Shown: positions 34,802 to 43,870, numbered from the stretch's first letter. The stretch: 64,000 nucleotides of DNA from JBEKHT01 sp050012135 (GCA_050012135.1 JBEKHT010000008.1:9315-73314); one strand, 5' to 3'. Notes: generated by a model not told the origin, from the sequence alone. Translations and numbers: made by a program.

Positions 34802-35643
34802 CGCTTTGTCAGGGCCAGCAGGGCGAGCAAAGCCAGGGCCGCCACAACAGCGTATTCAACCAGCGAGGCGCGACGGAGCTCAGACTGCAAGCGAAGCTTG
34901 CCCAGCCCGCCGAGAACATACGCGGAGACGGTCAATCCCAGGCCATAGGCGACAGATGGCAGTGGCCAGAAGTTCAGGGGGAGCGCGAGCTCGCCGACGA
35001 GAAGCCCAATGCCGGCAGTGTAGGCCCAGATCCTGCGGTCGAGGGGGGCCGCGAGGGCCAGCACGCGCAGGGTGAGGACCGAGGTCGACAGGGCAATTAG
35101 GGGCATCGCCATCGCCAGGCGAGTGTCAGCCGCGTGGAGAGCGCTGAAGACCAAGACCAGGAGAGAGTAGACGAGGATCTCCAGGCCGATGGAGGCCTGG
35201 TCATAGTGAGGGTCGTCACGATCGAGAGCAAGGTACTCGCCAGCCACCGCCAGAACGACCAGCGCGCTTAAGAAGGCCAACCCAACCCACCAGCGCGGCC
35301 CGGAAGGGACGAGACTTAGCGCCGCGCCCCCTCCAACCGCCGTCAGAGCCGGGACAATCAGATGAATGCCCAACCCCTCCTTTTCGCTGGAGGGACGCTG
35401 CGCAGGGGAGTGAGAACGGTAGATCGAGTAAGCACCCGAGGCCACGAGGGCGCCCAGGAGAACCATGAACAGCATTGGACCATTGACCCCGACCATCCAG
35501 TGGATGTTGAGGACGGTGACAACATAATCCTGGCTGGGGAGACGGACGAGTCGCGACAACCCGTTGGCTAGGACGATCGCTGCAGCCAGAACGCTGAAGC
35601 GCTTCGCGTCCAGGGGAGGTGACTGGGAGGGCACATCGGGCAT
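34798..35643 (-). CDS. Hypothetical polytopic membrane protein
   Basis: 281 residues with about eight or nine hydrophobic helices, for example around residues 17-35, 57-76, 92-112, 118-138, 155-175, 178-200, 208-228, 235-255 and 260-280, separated by short charged loops. A short cytoplasmic N-terminus precedes them. No family motif or catalytic residue pattern is recognised. It is divergent from the prepilin peptidase gene (about 100 nt apart). A transporter or membrane scaffold cannot be told apart from sequence alone. Confidence 0.7.
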   Translation of the reverse strand: MPDVPSQSPPLDAKRFSVLAAAIVLANGLSRLVRLPSQDYVVTVLNIHWMVGVNGPMLFMVLLGALVASGAYSIYRSHSPAQRPSSEKEGLGIHLIVPALTAVGGGAALSLVPSGPRWWVGLAFLSALVVLAVAGEYLALDRDDPHYDQASIGLEILVYSLLVLVFSALHAADTRLAMAMPLIALSTSVLTLRVLALAAPLDRRIWAYTAGIGLLVGELALPLNFWPLPSVAYGLGLTVSAYVLGGLGKLRLQSELRRASLVEYAVVAALALLALLALTKR

Positions 35644-35678
35644 TCTATCACCCGCGGGCTTCAGCCCGGTGGGATGCC

Positions 35679-35709
35679 TTGTCCTGGCGCGGGCAGCGTC
35701 GCGTATAAT
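35679..35709 (+). promoter_or_regulatory. Possible promoter of the prepilin peptidase gene
   Basis: A perfect TATAAT (35704-35709) lies 30 nt before the ATG at 35740. TTGTCC (35679-35684) is 19 nt upstream, slightly too far, so the -35 assignment is weak. Confidence 0.5.
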
Positions 35710-35739
35710 CGTTTGGGTCGAGACCGGACTGAGGCAGAG

Positions 35740-36576
35740 ATGAGTGTAGAGGGATTCTTGGCCAACACCCTGGCGCTCGTGTCACTGGCCCTGCTGGGGT
35801 TGGGCTTGGCCCCCGTCCTGAATGGTCTGGCGGACAACCTGCCGAGGACCAACCGGGAGGGTGAGGGATCTTCGGGGTGGCGGCTGTTCGTGCCGCGTTG
35901 CGTCTGGTGCGGGGAACCGCGAAGGGGCGTGGCGGCCCATGCGCTTCTGGCCAGAATGATGGGGAAGCCGGCTTGCGGTCACTGCGGAGGGCCCGCTCCA
36001 AGGCGCAACGAATGGGTCGAGGTCGTCCTGGGGATTCTCTTGCCGTTGCTCTGGATCCAGGGGCGTCAGGCCGCGCTGCCTTTGTTGGAGGGCATCGTGG
36101 CGGTGATGCTTTTTGTCCTGGTGACGGTTGTCGACCTGGAGCAGCGATTGGTCCTGATGGAGGTCGTGCTGGGCGGTGCGCTCTTGCTCCTTGTCGCCTC
36201 GGCCCTTCGTGGAGAGTTGGTTGGTTCCTTGGTCGGCATGGCGGTTGGAGGCGCGGTCTTCTTCCTGCTCTTTACGTTGAGCGTGCTGTTCGCTCGTGTG
36301 ATTGGCTCGGACCTGGCGGCCGCGTTGGGTTTGGGGGATGTGTCGCTGGCCGCCCTGGTCGGGCTGGGGGTCGGGTGGCCAGCGGTGCTGCCCGCACTCC
36401 TGCTGGCGATCCTCTTCGCGGGCGGCGCGGGAGGCGCAATCTTGCTCTGGAACCTCGCCCGCCACAGGCCCCTGCGCGGGATCACGATGGCCTACGGGCC
36501 CTACCTTGCGTTGGCGGCGCTGGTCATCCTGGTCTTGGGGCCGAAGCTATTGTCCCGAGGGATGCCGGTCGGCTAG
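35740..36576 (+). CDS. Prepilin peptidase (A24 family, type IV leader peptidase)
   Basis: 278 residues from ATG 35740; an earlier in-frame ATG at 35674 precedes the promoter. A cytoplasmic domain carries two Cys pairs (C-V-W-C and C-G-H-C) as in the zinc site of bifunctional prepilin peptidases. Two aspartates sit in the expected places: V-V-D-L-E-Q-R and G-L-G-D-V-S-L-A-A-L, where the family has G-x-G-D-x-K-L. Seven to eight membrane helices. It would cleave and perhaps methylate type IV pilin-like precursors. No pilin or pilus gene is in the window. Confidence 0.85.
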   Translation: MSVEGFLANTLALVSLALLGLGLAPVLNGLADNLPRTNREGEGSSGWRLFVPRCVWCGEPRRGVAAHALLARMMGKPACGHCGGPAPRRNEWVEVVLGILLPLLWIQGRQAALPLLEGIVAVMLFVLVTVVDLEQRLVLMEVVLGGALLLLVASALRGELVGSLVGMAVGGAVFFLLFTLSVLFARVIGSDLAAALGLGDVSLAALVGLGVGWPAVLPALLLAILFAGGAGGAILLWNLARHRPLRGITMAYGPYLALAALVILVLGPKLLSRGMPVG

Positions 36577-36623
36577 TTACCTCCCACCGCCTGTCGCCCC
36601 AAGTGAGGTTACCCAGAGGTTCG

Positions 36624-37544
36624 CTATGCAGCGCTCGCTTGGGCGGGACCGCGGCGAAACCATGTCCGCCACTCTCTGTTCTCCCAGACCACCAGGATGG
36701 CAGCCGCATTGAAGATCGAAGAGTAGGTCCCGCTGGCCATGCCGAGCAGCAGGATGAGGATAAAATGGCGCGTGGTCACTCCTCCGAAGATGGCCAGGGC
36801 AAGCAAGGTCAGGAGTACCGTGAGGGAGGTGTTGATGGATCGGTCAAGGGTCTGCACCACGCTGTGATTGACAATCGTCTCAAAAGGAATGCGTTTGTAC
36901 TGTAGCTCATTCTCGCGGATGCGGTCGAAGACCACGATGGTGTCGTGGACCGAAAAGCCGATCACGGTGAGTAGGGCAGTCAAGAAGAGGGAATCGGCCT
37001 GCCACCCGAGGAAGTGACCGAGAATCGCCTCGCCACCAATGACCACCAGGACATCATGGATCATGGCCACCACCGCGGCGATTCCGAAGCGAAAGGCGTT
37101 CGGTACCCGCCGGAAGGCGTAGGTGATGTAGAGGGTGATCGCCAGCGCGGCCAGGGCCACCGTCCCCGCGGCACGCTGTGCCACCTCTGATCCCAGCGCG
37201 GGACCGACGCTCTCGAATTGCGTGACCGTCGCGGCACCGAACTCACTGGAAAGGGCCTTGGCCACCTTGTCCTTGGTGGTCGTGTCCATCTCTTGCGCCT
37301 GGATGGCTATCGAGTCGGTTCCCACCGTCTGAACGCTCGGCCCTGTGATTCCCAATCGGGCGAGAGCAAGCTCAACTGAGGCAGGTTGGGGAGCTTGGCC
37401 GGAGGTGAACTTGAGTTGAAGCAGGCTCCCCCCAGTGAAATCAATGGCCGGATGCAAGCCCCCCATGGCCAGAAAGATCATGCCCGGAATGATGATCGCC
37501 AGGGAGAGACCGAAAAACCAATACCGCTTCCCTATGATATTCAT
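36624..37544 (-). CDS. secF: Protein translocase subunit SecF
   Basis: 306 residues from ATG 37544, with AAGGAG 8 nt upstream. It starts with a short helix (K-R-Y-W-F-F-G-L-S-L), then the periplasmic-type region with D-F-T-G-G-S-L-L-Q, followed by the five RND-like helices, with the S-V-H-D-T-I-V-V-F-D-R-I-R-E-N motif and N-x-S-x-x-x-x-L-x-R-S-I-N-T-S-L-T. SecF works with SecD to pull exported proteins across the membrane using the proton gradient. It follows secD by 70 nt. Confidence 0.95.
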   Translation of the reverse strand: MNIIGKRYWFFGLSLAIIIPGMIFLAMGGLHPAIDFTGGSLLQLKFTSGQAPQPASVELALARLGITGPSVQTVGTDSIAIQAQEMDTTTKDKVAKALSSEFGAATVTQFESVGPALGSEVAQRAAGTVALAALAITLYITYAFRRVPNAFRFGIAAVVAMIHDVLVVIGGEAILGHFLGWQADSLFLTALLTVIGFSVHDTIVVFDRIRENELQYKRIPFETIVNHSVVQTLDRSINTSLTVLLTLLALAIFGGVTTRHFILILLLGMASGTYSSIFNAAAILVVWENREWRTWFRRGPAQASAA

Positions 37545-37614
37545 GACGAGAGCTCCTTCATTCCTTTCGAAGCTGATCCTGGGTGAATTCCCTGGGCCCC
37601 AACCATGGTCAGCT

Positions 37615-39081
37615 CTAGATCCCAAACCACGAATGGCGGCGCGAGAAGTCCATGCGATCCAGGACCAAATGCAAGAAAGTTCGCGTCACGATGATGGCCG
37701 TGAACATGCTGACGAGGACCCCGATTGCGAGCGTCAAGGCAAAACCTTTCACCAGACTGGCTCCAAAGGCTCCGCCGAACCAGTACAGTATGATGCAGGT
37801 GATGAGGGTTGAGAAATTGGAATCGCGAATGGATAGCCAAGCGCGAGAGAATCCCGCCTCGACGGCCGCCCGCAGAGGTTTGCCGCCGCGAAGCTCCTCC
37901 TTGAGCCTCTCGAAGATCAGCACGTTCGCGTCGACCGCCATGCCCACGGACAGCACAAACCCAGCGATGCCGGGCAGGGTGAAAGTCACCGGGAGGACAC
38001 GGAAGATGGAAAGGGCCGTGAGGAAATACAGGGCCAGGGCTACGTCGGCCACGATCCCGGGCAGCCGATAGTAAAGAATCATGAAGAGGGCCACTACCGA
38101 CATGCCCACGGCACCGGCGACCAAGCTCCGTCGTAGCGAGTCTTGGCCCAGCGAGGGGCCGACCGTTTCGATTTGGGCGACCCGCAAGGGAATCGGCAGA
38201 GCTCCGTATCTCAGCTGGATGGCCAGAGCATTGGCGGACTCGACCGTGAAACTCCCCGAAATCTGACCTTGGCCGTTGGTGATTGGGGTCTCGACCACCG
38301 GCGAGGACAACACTTGATCGTCCAAGACGATAGCCAGATATTGACCCACGTGACTGGTTGTGTAGTCTGAGAAGATCTTCGTTCCTGCCGCACTAAGCAC
38401 AAAGTTGATCACGGGCTTGCCCAACTGATCAGCCCCCGCATTCACCGAACTGAGATCGGCTCCGGTCATCACGGTGTGGTACACCGGTCCGGTCGGGGTT
38501 GGAACGGCGGTTGCCGCTCCCGCGGCGGGAGTTCCGGTCGTGGCCCCTGCGGCCAAGGTCTCGGTGCTGGCGGGCGTCGACTGAGGGGTGGCGGATGGGG
38601 ACAAGGATTGGCTCGGCTCGGCGGAAGGGGTGGCTTGCGCGGCCCCGTTTCCCGCGACGTCCGTCCTTACTTGCATTCCCGCCACGAGCGGCGTCGTGCC
38701 CGCGTCGACGAATTCGAGAAGTCCCGTCTGCTTGATCAAGGCGACGGCGTCTTGCGGGTTCTCGTAACCGGGAAGTTCGACCAGGATTCGCCGACTACCC
38801 GACAGCTGGACGACCGGCTGGGACACGCCGAGACCATTGACCCGGCTTTCAATGACCGCCCGCACCGCGTCCATGCTCGTGGCATCCACGGCCTGATTGG
38901 CTGGCACATCGGCCTCCAGGAGAACTTCGAGTCCGCCCTGAAGGTCCAAGCCTTCCCGCAGGCTAACATTCTGTGAATACGGGCCGATGCGAACGGATGT
39001 CGTGCCCGGCCAGTTGATCCAAAGGTCGATGCCCAGGAGGATCACGATGACGATCAGCCAGCGCAAGTGTCGTTGACCCAT
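37615..39081 (-). CDS. secD: Protein translocase subunit SecD
   Basis: 488 residues; a first helix near 8-26, then G-L-D-L-Q-G-G (family signature), the P1 head and six C-terminal helices with V-G-M-A-V-D-A-N-V-L-I-F-E-R-L-K-E-E and G-F-A-L-T-L-A-I-G-V. The P1 region contains a low-complexity Ala/Thr/Pro/Ser insert at about residues 146-200 that other SecD proteins lack or have shorter. The start ATG 39081 has GGAGG about 12 nt upstream. SecDF drives late steps of Sec export. A terminator-like hairpin lies in its leader. Confidence 0.95.
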   Translation of the reverse strand: MGQRHLRWLIVIVILLGIDLWINWPGTTSVRIGPYSQNVSLREGLDLQGGLEVLLEADVPANQAVDATSMDAVRAVIESRVNGLGVSQPVVQLSGSRRILVELPGYENPQDAVALIKQTGLLEFVDAGTTPLVAGMQVRTDVAGNGAAQATPSAEPSQSLSPSATPQSTPASTETLAAGATTGTPAAGAATAVPTPTGPVYHTVMTGADLSSVNAGADQLGKPVINFVLSAAGTKIFSDYTTSHVGQYLAIVLDDQVLSSPVVETPITNGQGQISGSFTVESANALAIQLRYGALPIPLRVAQIETVGPSLGQDSLRRSLVAGAVGMSVVALFMILYYRLPGIVADVALALYFLTALSIFRVLPVTFTLPGIAGFVLSVGMAVDANVLIFERLKEELRGGKPLRAAVEAGFSRAWLSIRDSNFSTLITCIILYWFGGAFGASLVKGFALTLAIGVLVSMFTAIIVTRTFLHLVLDRMDFSRRHSWFGI

Positions 39082-39137
39082 TGGGTATGTCTGCCTCCAA
39101 TTGAACCGCGCCCCGGGTTATCACCTCGAGGGCATGC

Positions 39138-39177
39138 AAAAAAAAGCCAGCCGGGAAGAGGGCCCCACAGGTCTGGC
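39138..39177 (-). terminator. Intrinsic terminator-like hairpin in the secD leader
   Basis: Reading the minus strand, GCCAG (39150-39146 pairing partner at 39177-39173) closes an imperfect hairpin with an inner GGG/CCC stem and is followed at once by eight T residues (39145-39138). It lies between the secD promoter and the secD start, with no minus-strand gene upstream, so it would end transcripts after roughly 48 nt unless read through. Confidence 0.6.
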
Positions 39178-39191
39178 CGGACAGCCCATCG

Positions 39192-39200
39192 ATTATACCA
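39192..39200 (-). promoter_or_regulatory. Extended -10 promoter of secDF
   Basis: On the minus strand T-G-G is followed by a perfect TATAAT (39197-39192). No good -35 at 17 nt, as expected for an extended -10 promoter. Predicted start near 39185, about 104 nt before the secD ATG. Confidence 0.65.
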
Positions 39201-39284
39201 GCACTTCCAAGGTTCGCCGCTTGAAAATAGGAGGGACGTCCTCCGACTTCCTGGCCGTAGGTCCCGCGGTGCCTGGCCCAGCCA

Positions 39285-39293
39285 TGCTAGAAT
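39285..39293 (+). promoter_or_regulatory. Extended -10 promoter 6 nt before the AGPS-like gene (leaderless)
   Basis: TGC then TAGAAT (39288-39293) leaves only 6 nt before GTG 39300, so the expected +1 falls on or next to the start codon. No room exists for a ribosome site, which points to a leaderless mRNA. Confidence 0.6.
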
Positions 39294-39299
39294 GGAAGA

Positions 39300-40937
39300 G
39301 TGCCTGCGGTGCCGCGCTGGTGGGGGTGGGGTTCGCTCGATACGTCCTACTCGGCCGAGGAGCACCCTGGGCTGGGGCCCTTCCTCTCCGCGCACATCGG
39401 TCCCCCTTTTCGCGGCTATGCGGTGCCGGCCCTCGAAAGCCTATCTCTTCCTGCCCCTACCTCTGGGTTCCTCTCCCAAGTGTTCTCCGGCGTGCTTTCC
39501 AAACAGGACATCCGCATTGACCGGCTCAGTCGGGTAGGACACGCATTGGGGAAGTCGTACACGGATCTGATGCGGATCCGGACCAACACGATTGCTCATG
39601 CCCCTGAGGCCGTACTATTCCCTCGCACCATCGAACAAGTGGAATTGATCCTGGACACTTGCGAGAGAGAAAGCCTCGCTGTGATCCCGTTCGGGGGAGG
39701 GACCTCGGTGACAGGAGCTCTCGACGCGGAGCAGGAACCCACAATCAGTTTGGATCTTGAGAACCTTCAAGGCCTTTCCGGTCTCGATGAGGTTTCGCAC
39801 TTGGCTACATTCGGGGCGGGAACCTTGGGACCCAAACTGGAGGAAGCCTTAGCCAGCCGGGGATTCACCCTGGGGCACTTCCCCCAATCCTTCGAGTACA
39901 GCACCTTGGGAGGATGGCTGGCGAGCCGGTCGGCCGGCCAGAACTCGATCGGCTATGGGAGGATCGAGGATGCGGTTTTCCATCTGGAGGCCGTGACTCC
40001 AAGGGGAAGGCTATCGATGGGGAGAGGCCCGGCCTCCGCTTCAGGCCCTTCACTGAAGGACCTTTTTCTCGGAGGGGAGGGGGCTTTCGGTGTAATCGTG
40101 TCCGCCACCCTGCGGGTGCGCCCACTTCCTGCGAAGAAAGACTATCGGGCCTACTTCTTCCACTCGTTTGAGGAAGGAGTGGAGGCCGTCCGCGAATTGC
40201 TCCAGACCGGGCCCAAGCCCTCGCTGGCCCGTCTTTCCGACGCTTGCGAAACCCAGGCCGGGTTGGCCCTCTCCGGGGGCCCACACGGGGCAGGCTCCCA
40301 GCTCGTGCGAAAGGTCGGGCTGCGCCTGGTTGAAACCCTTGGCTATGAGCCGGGCCACACTTCGCTTCTTTTGCTGGGCTATGAAGGAGGGGAAAGAGAG
40401 GTGGAGGATGGGGGCTCACGGGCGATGCGCGTCTGCAAGGCCCGGGGGGCGTTCGACCTGGGTCATTCTCCGGCCAAGGAATGGTTGGCGGAAAGGTTCT
40501 TGCATCCCTACCTGCGCGACTTGCTCATGGACTGGGGTGTCATGGTGGACACCTTTGAGACGGCAACCTCCTGGTCGAACCTGGTCCCGCTGCATGCGCA
40601 ATTGACGGGCAGCGCGAGGCAGGCTTTGGGACACGGCTTTGTGATGTGTCACCTGTCTCATGCCTACGAGACGGGCGCGTCTTTGTATTTCACCTTTTTC
40701 GCTGCGCAGGACCTGCGAGATCCGTTCGAGCAATGGGATCGGGTCAAGAAGGAAGTCACCGATCAGATCATGAAGGGCGGGGCTACCCTTACTCACCACC
40801 ACGGCATCGGGCGCTTCCATCGGCCCTGGCTGGAAGGGGAGATTGGAGCCAGGGGTTTGGACGGCCTGCAGGCGATGAAGCGCGCGCTTGACCCTGCGGG
40901 AATCATGAATCCCGGTGTCCTCTGGAGGCCGTCGTGA
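39300..40937 (+). CDS. FAD-binding oxidase, alkyldihydroxyacetonephosphate synthase-like
   Basis: 545 residues. R-W-W-G-W-G near the start and the FAD-binding PCMH domain with P-F-G-G-G-T-S-V-T-G, G-H-F-P-Q-S-F-E-Y-S-T-L-G-G-W and S-A-G-Q-N-S-I-G-Y-G match AGPS-type flavoproteins. The C-terminal part has L-S-H-A-Y-E-T-G-A-S-L-Y-F-T-F and T-L-T-H-H-H-G-I-G-R, the His-rich motif of the alkyl-DHAP synthase active site. In eukaryotes this enzyme makes the ether bond of ether lipids; in bacteria the role is often unproven. It overlaps glpD by 4 nt, giving a DHAP/glycerol-3-phosphate context that suits the assignment. Confidence 0.8.
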   Translation: MPAVPRWWGWGSLDTSYSAEEHPGLGPFLSAHIGPPFRGYAVPALESLSLPAPTSGFLSQVFSGVLSKQDIRIDRLSRVGHALGKSYTDLMRIRTNTIAHAPEAVLFPRTIEQVELILDTCERESLAVIPFGGGTSVTGALDAEQEPTISLDLENLQGLSGLDEVSHLATFGAGTLGPKLEEALASRGFTLGHFPQSFEYSTLGGWLASRSAGQNSIGYGRIEDAVFHLEAVTPRGRLSMGRGPASASGPSLKDLFLGGEGAFGVIVSATLRVRPLPAKKDYRAYFFHSFEEGVEAVRELLQTGPKPSLARLSDACETQAGLALSGGPHGAGSQLVRKVGLRLVETLGYEPGHTSLLLLGYEGGEREVEDGGSRAMRVCKARGAFDLGHSPAKEWLAERFLHPYLRDLLMDWGVMVDTFETATSWSNLVPLHAQLTGSARQALGHGFVMCHLSHAYETGASLYFTFFAAQDLRDPFEQWDRVKKEVTDQIMKGGATLTHHHGIGRFHRPWLEGEIGARGLDGLQAMKRALDPAGIMNPGVLWRPS

Positions 40938-42565
40938 AGCTCGACCGGGAGAGTTGCTGGCAGAGGCTGGCCTCCGAGAGGTTCGACCTGCTCGTTATCG
41001 GAGGAGGCATTGTGGGCGTGGGGATCGCCTGGGATGCTGCGCTTCGAGGGCTGAAAGTGGCCTTGGTCGAAAAGGAGGACTTCGCTTCCGGAGCCTCCAG
41101 CCGCTCATCGCGGATGATCCATGGGGGGTTGAGATACCTCGAATACATGCATTTCGGCCTCGTCCGGGAAGCCAGTCGGGAACGAGGAGTCTTGCTCCGC
41201 ATCGCACCTGGGTTGGTTCGCAGAACGCCCTTCTTGATTCCCTTCTACGCGAAGGATTGCCCCAGCCCGTGGATGATGAATGCGGGGTTGATGCTCTACG
41301 AGCTGCTCGGTTGGGTGAGCCGTAATCAGCACCACCGGATGCTTCGCCCAGAGGAGGCCCTGACCCGCGAGCCGACGCTTCGCCCGGAGGGTCTTCAGGG
41401 TGCCGCGCGCTACTACGACGCCCTGGCGGATGATGCGCGCCTCGTGTGGTGCGTTGCGGAAAGGGCGATGGAGGCTGGGGCCACCCTCTGTAACCATGCC
41501 GAGGTCATCCAGATCCTCAAGGGGTCCAAGGGAGGGGTGGCCGGCGCGGGAGCCAAGGATGTGCTGTGTGGCCGGGAGGCCGAAATCCGAGCCGGGGTGG
41601 TGGTCAACGCTTGCGGTCCTTGGGCCGATGCTATCCGCAGACTGGATGACCCGGACGCCGAGCCGCTCCTTCGTCCAACCAAGGGAGTCCACCTGGTCTT
41701 CCGCGTCGAGGGAGGCCCTCGTAGGGAGGCGATTGTTTTCAACGCTCCTCAGGATAACCGTAAGCTCTTCCTGGTTCCCTGGGGGAGTTTTGAATACGTG
41801 GGGACTACCGACACGGACTATGACGGGTCGCTCGAGGAGGTGCAGACCGAACCCGCAGACATCGCCTATACCCTTCAGGCGATGGAACGGGCTTTTGGCC
41901 GTCGCTATGAGGAGGACCGCATTTGGAGTGCCTGGGCGGGCGTGCGCAATCTGCTGCGGGACGAGCAGGAACGACCGGGCAGGGTCTCACGGGAGCACCG
42001 CTATGTGCGCAGCGCCTCCGGATTGCTGACGGTTGCGGGTGGCAAACTGACGACCTTCCGAGCAATGGCGGAGCAGGTCACCTCGCTTGTCTTGCGGGAG
42101 CTGGGAGTCCCGAGACGGGCAGCGCGCACAGCACAAACGGCTCTTCTGCCCCCCTTTCCCGAAGAGTGGGAGCAAGTGGAGAGTGACCCGAGAACGGCGG
42201 AGCTCGTTTGGAACTACGGGGCCCGCTCTTGGGCCGTCATTCGCAGGATGCTGGAGAATCCGGACCAGGCGGCGCCCCTCACGAAGGGCTCGTCCTATCC
42301 TTGGGCCTGCGTGGAACATGCCATAGAGGAAGAGCTGGCGCAGACCGTGAGCGACGTGCTGGTTCGTCGCACTCGCACGGTTCTGGAGGCGGACGACGGT
42401 GGCCTGGGCGTGGCCGCCCATGTGGCCCAGAGGCTCGCCGAGCATCATGGCTGGACCCTTGAGGAGCAGGTTCGCCAATTGGCCCAATTCCGCGGCGAGA
42501 TTGATCGAGCTCATCCTGGCAGGCGGGTCGGCTCGCCTGTTGTTTCCGCTGCGACCTCAGGTTAG
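40934..42565 (+). CDS. glpD: Glycerol-3-phosphate dehydrogenase, FAD-dependent (GlpD/GlpA type)
   Basis: 543 residues from GTG 40934, whose GTGA overlaps the previous stop. N-terminal FAD site V-I-G-G-G-I-V-G-V-G-I-A-W-D-A-A-L-R-G, then D-F-A-S-G-A-S-S-R-S-S-R-M-I-H-G-G-L-R-Y-L (family pattern), G-P-W-A-D near the middle and A-G-G-K-L-T-T-F-R near the end of the FAD domain. A C-terminal alpha domain follows. It oxidises glycerol-3-phosphate to DHAP and passes electrons to quinones at the membrane surface. The translational coupling with the AGPS-like gene suggests a shared DHAP-linked path. Confidence 0.93.
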   Translation: MKLDRESCWQRLASERFDLLVIGGGIVGVGIAWDAALRGLKVALVEKEDFASGASSRSSRMIHGGLRYLEYMHFGLVREASRERGVLLRIAPGLVRRTPFLIPFYAKDCPSPWMMNAGLMLYELLGWVSRNQHHRMLRPEEALTREPTLRPEGLQGAARYYDALADDARLVWCVAERAMEAGATLCNHAEVIQILKGSKGGVAGAGAKDVLCGREAEIRAGVVVNACGPWADAIRRLDDPDAEPLLRPTKGVHLVFRVEGGPRREAIVFNAPQDNRKLFLVPWGSFEYVGTTDTDYDGSLEEVQTEPADIAYTLQAMERAFGRRYEEDRIWSAWAGVRNLLRDEQERPGRVSREHRYVRSASGLLTVAGGKLTTFRAMAEQVTSLVLRELGVPRRAARTAQTALLPPFPEEWEQVESDPRTAELVWNYGARSWAVIRRMLENPDQAAPLTKGSSYPWACVEHAIEEELAQTVSDVLVRRTRTVLEADDGGLGVAAHVAQRLAEHHGWTLEEQVRQLAQFRGEIDRAHPGRRVGSPVVSAATSG

Positions 42566-42578
42566 GAGGCTACCTCGA

Positions 42579-43814
42579 ATGGAAACACTCTGGGATCAGC
42601 GCTACGCGCAGCGCACCCAACGGATGGAAAGCTCGGCGATCCGCGAGCTGCTCAAGTTGACGGAGCAGCCGGAGTTGATCTCCTTCGCCGGGGGCTTACC
42701 GGGGCCGGATGTCTTCCCGTTGCAGGAGATCGCGGAGGCCGCGCAGCGGGTGCTTCGTGACGTCGGGCCTCAGGCTTTGCAGTATGGCACCACGGAGGGC
42801 CATCTCCCCTTGCGAGAGATGATCGTGCGCCATTCCGGCCGCTACGGTTTTGACATTTCCGCCGAGAACGTGCTCATCACCTCGGGCTCTCAACAGGCTT
42901 TGGATCTGTTGGGTCGCATCTTCATCAACCGAGGGGACCGCATCCTGGTGGAGTCCCCTACCTATCTGGGGGCGATCCAGGCTTGGAATGCCTACGGTGC
43001 CGAGTACGTGCCGGTGTCGATCGATGAGGACGGGATGATCACCGCCGCCCTGGAAGAGGCCCTACGTGCCGGGCCGAAATTCATCTACGTGCTGCCGAAT
43101 TTTCAGAATCCGACCGGGGTGACCCTCTCGCTTGAGCGGCGAGAGGCTCTTGTCCATCTCGCCGATCAGTACGGGGTGCCGATTATCGAGGATGACCCGT
43201 ACGGCCAGCTTCGGTATGAAGGAGACCACCTCCCGGCCGTGGTGACGCTCGATGGAAGGTCCCGCACGAACGGGGATCACTGCTACCACGGGAATGTGAT
43301 CTATCTGAGCACCTTCTCGAAGGTCCTGGCCCCTGGATTCCGCCTGGCCTGGGTAGTGGCGCCGCCCGAGGTGGTGCGAAAGCTGGTTCAGGCAAAGCAA
43401 GGGGCCGATTTGCACACCTCCACCTTCAACCAGTTCTTGGCGTACGAAGTGGCCCGAGGCGGCTTCCTCGATCGACACGTTCGTCTGATTCGTCAAGTCT
43501 ACCGCCGCCGACGGGATGTCATGTTGAAAGCCATGGAAAGCGATTTCCCCACGGGGGTCCATTGGACCAAGCCGAAGGGCGGCCTTTTCCTGTGGGGTGT
43601 CCTTCCTGAGGGCATGAAGTCGGTGGAAGTCCTGCAATCTGCCGTTGAGCAAAAAGTAGCTTTTGTTCCGGGAGGCCCCTTTTTCGCGCGGGGAGGCGGC
43701 GAGAACACAATGAGGCTCAACTTCTCCTTTGCCAGCGAGGATCGCATCCTGGAGGGGATCCGCCGCCTGGGGAATGTGCTGGCCGAGAGGGTGGGCCGGC
43801 AGCAGGCAGGATAG
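42579..43814 (+). CDS. PLP-dependent aminotransferase, class I/II (2-aminoadipate type)
   Basis: 411 residues from ATG 42579 with AGGAGG 9 nt upstream. Contains I-S-F-A-G-G-L-P-G-P-D-V-F-P, L-Q-Y-G-T-T-E-G, T-S-G-S-Q-Q-A-L-D-L, N-F-Q-N-P-T-G, E-D-D-P-Y-G and S-T-F-S-K-V-L-A-P-G-F-R-L-A-W with the PLP lysine. This MocR/LysN-like branch covers 2-aminoadipate and branched-chain or aromatic aminotransferases; the donor cannot be fixed from sequence. It follows glpD by 13 nt, probably in the same transcript. Confidence 0.88.
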   Translation: METLWDQRYAQRTQRMESSAIRELLKLTEQPELISFAGGLPGPDVFPLQEIAEAAQRVLRDVGPQALQYGTTEGHLPLREMIVRHSGRYGFDISAENVLITSGSQQALDLLGRIFINRGDRILVESPTYLGAIQAWNAYGAEYVPVSIDEDGMITAALEEALRAGPKFIYVLPNFQNPTGVTLSLERREALVHLADQYGVPIIEDDPYGQLRYEGDHLPAVVTLDGRSRTNGDHCYHGNVIYLSTFSKVLAPGFRLAWVVAPPEVVRKLVQAKQGADLHTSTFNQFLAYEVARGGFLDRHVRLIRQVYRRRRDVMLKAMESDFPTGVHWTKPKGGLFLWGVLPEGMKSVEVLQSAVEQKVAFVPGGPFFARGGGENTMRLNFSFASEDRILEGIRRLGNVLAERVGRQQAG

Positions 43815-43870
43815 ACTGGGATCTGCTTGAGCTGCGCCCCCGGCTGGGCGACTTCCGATGAAAGCGGCAC

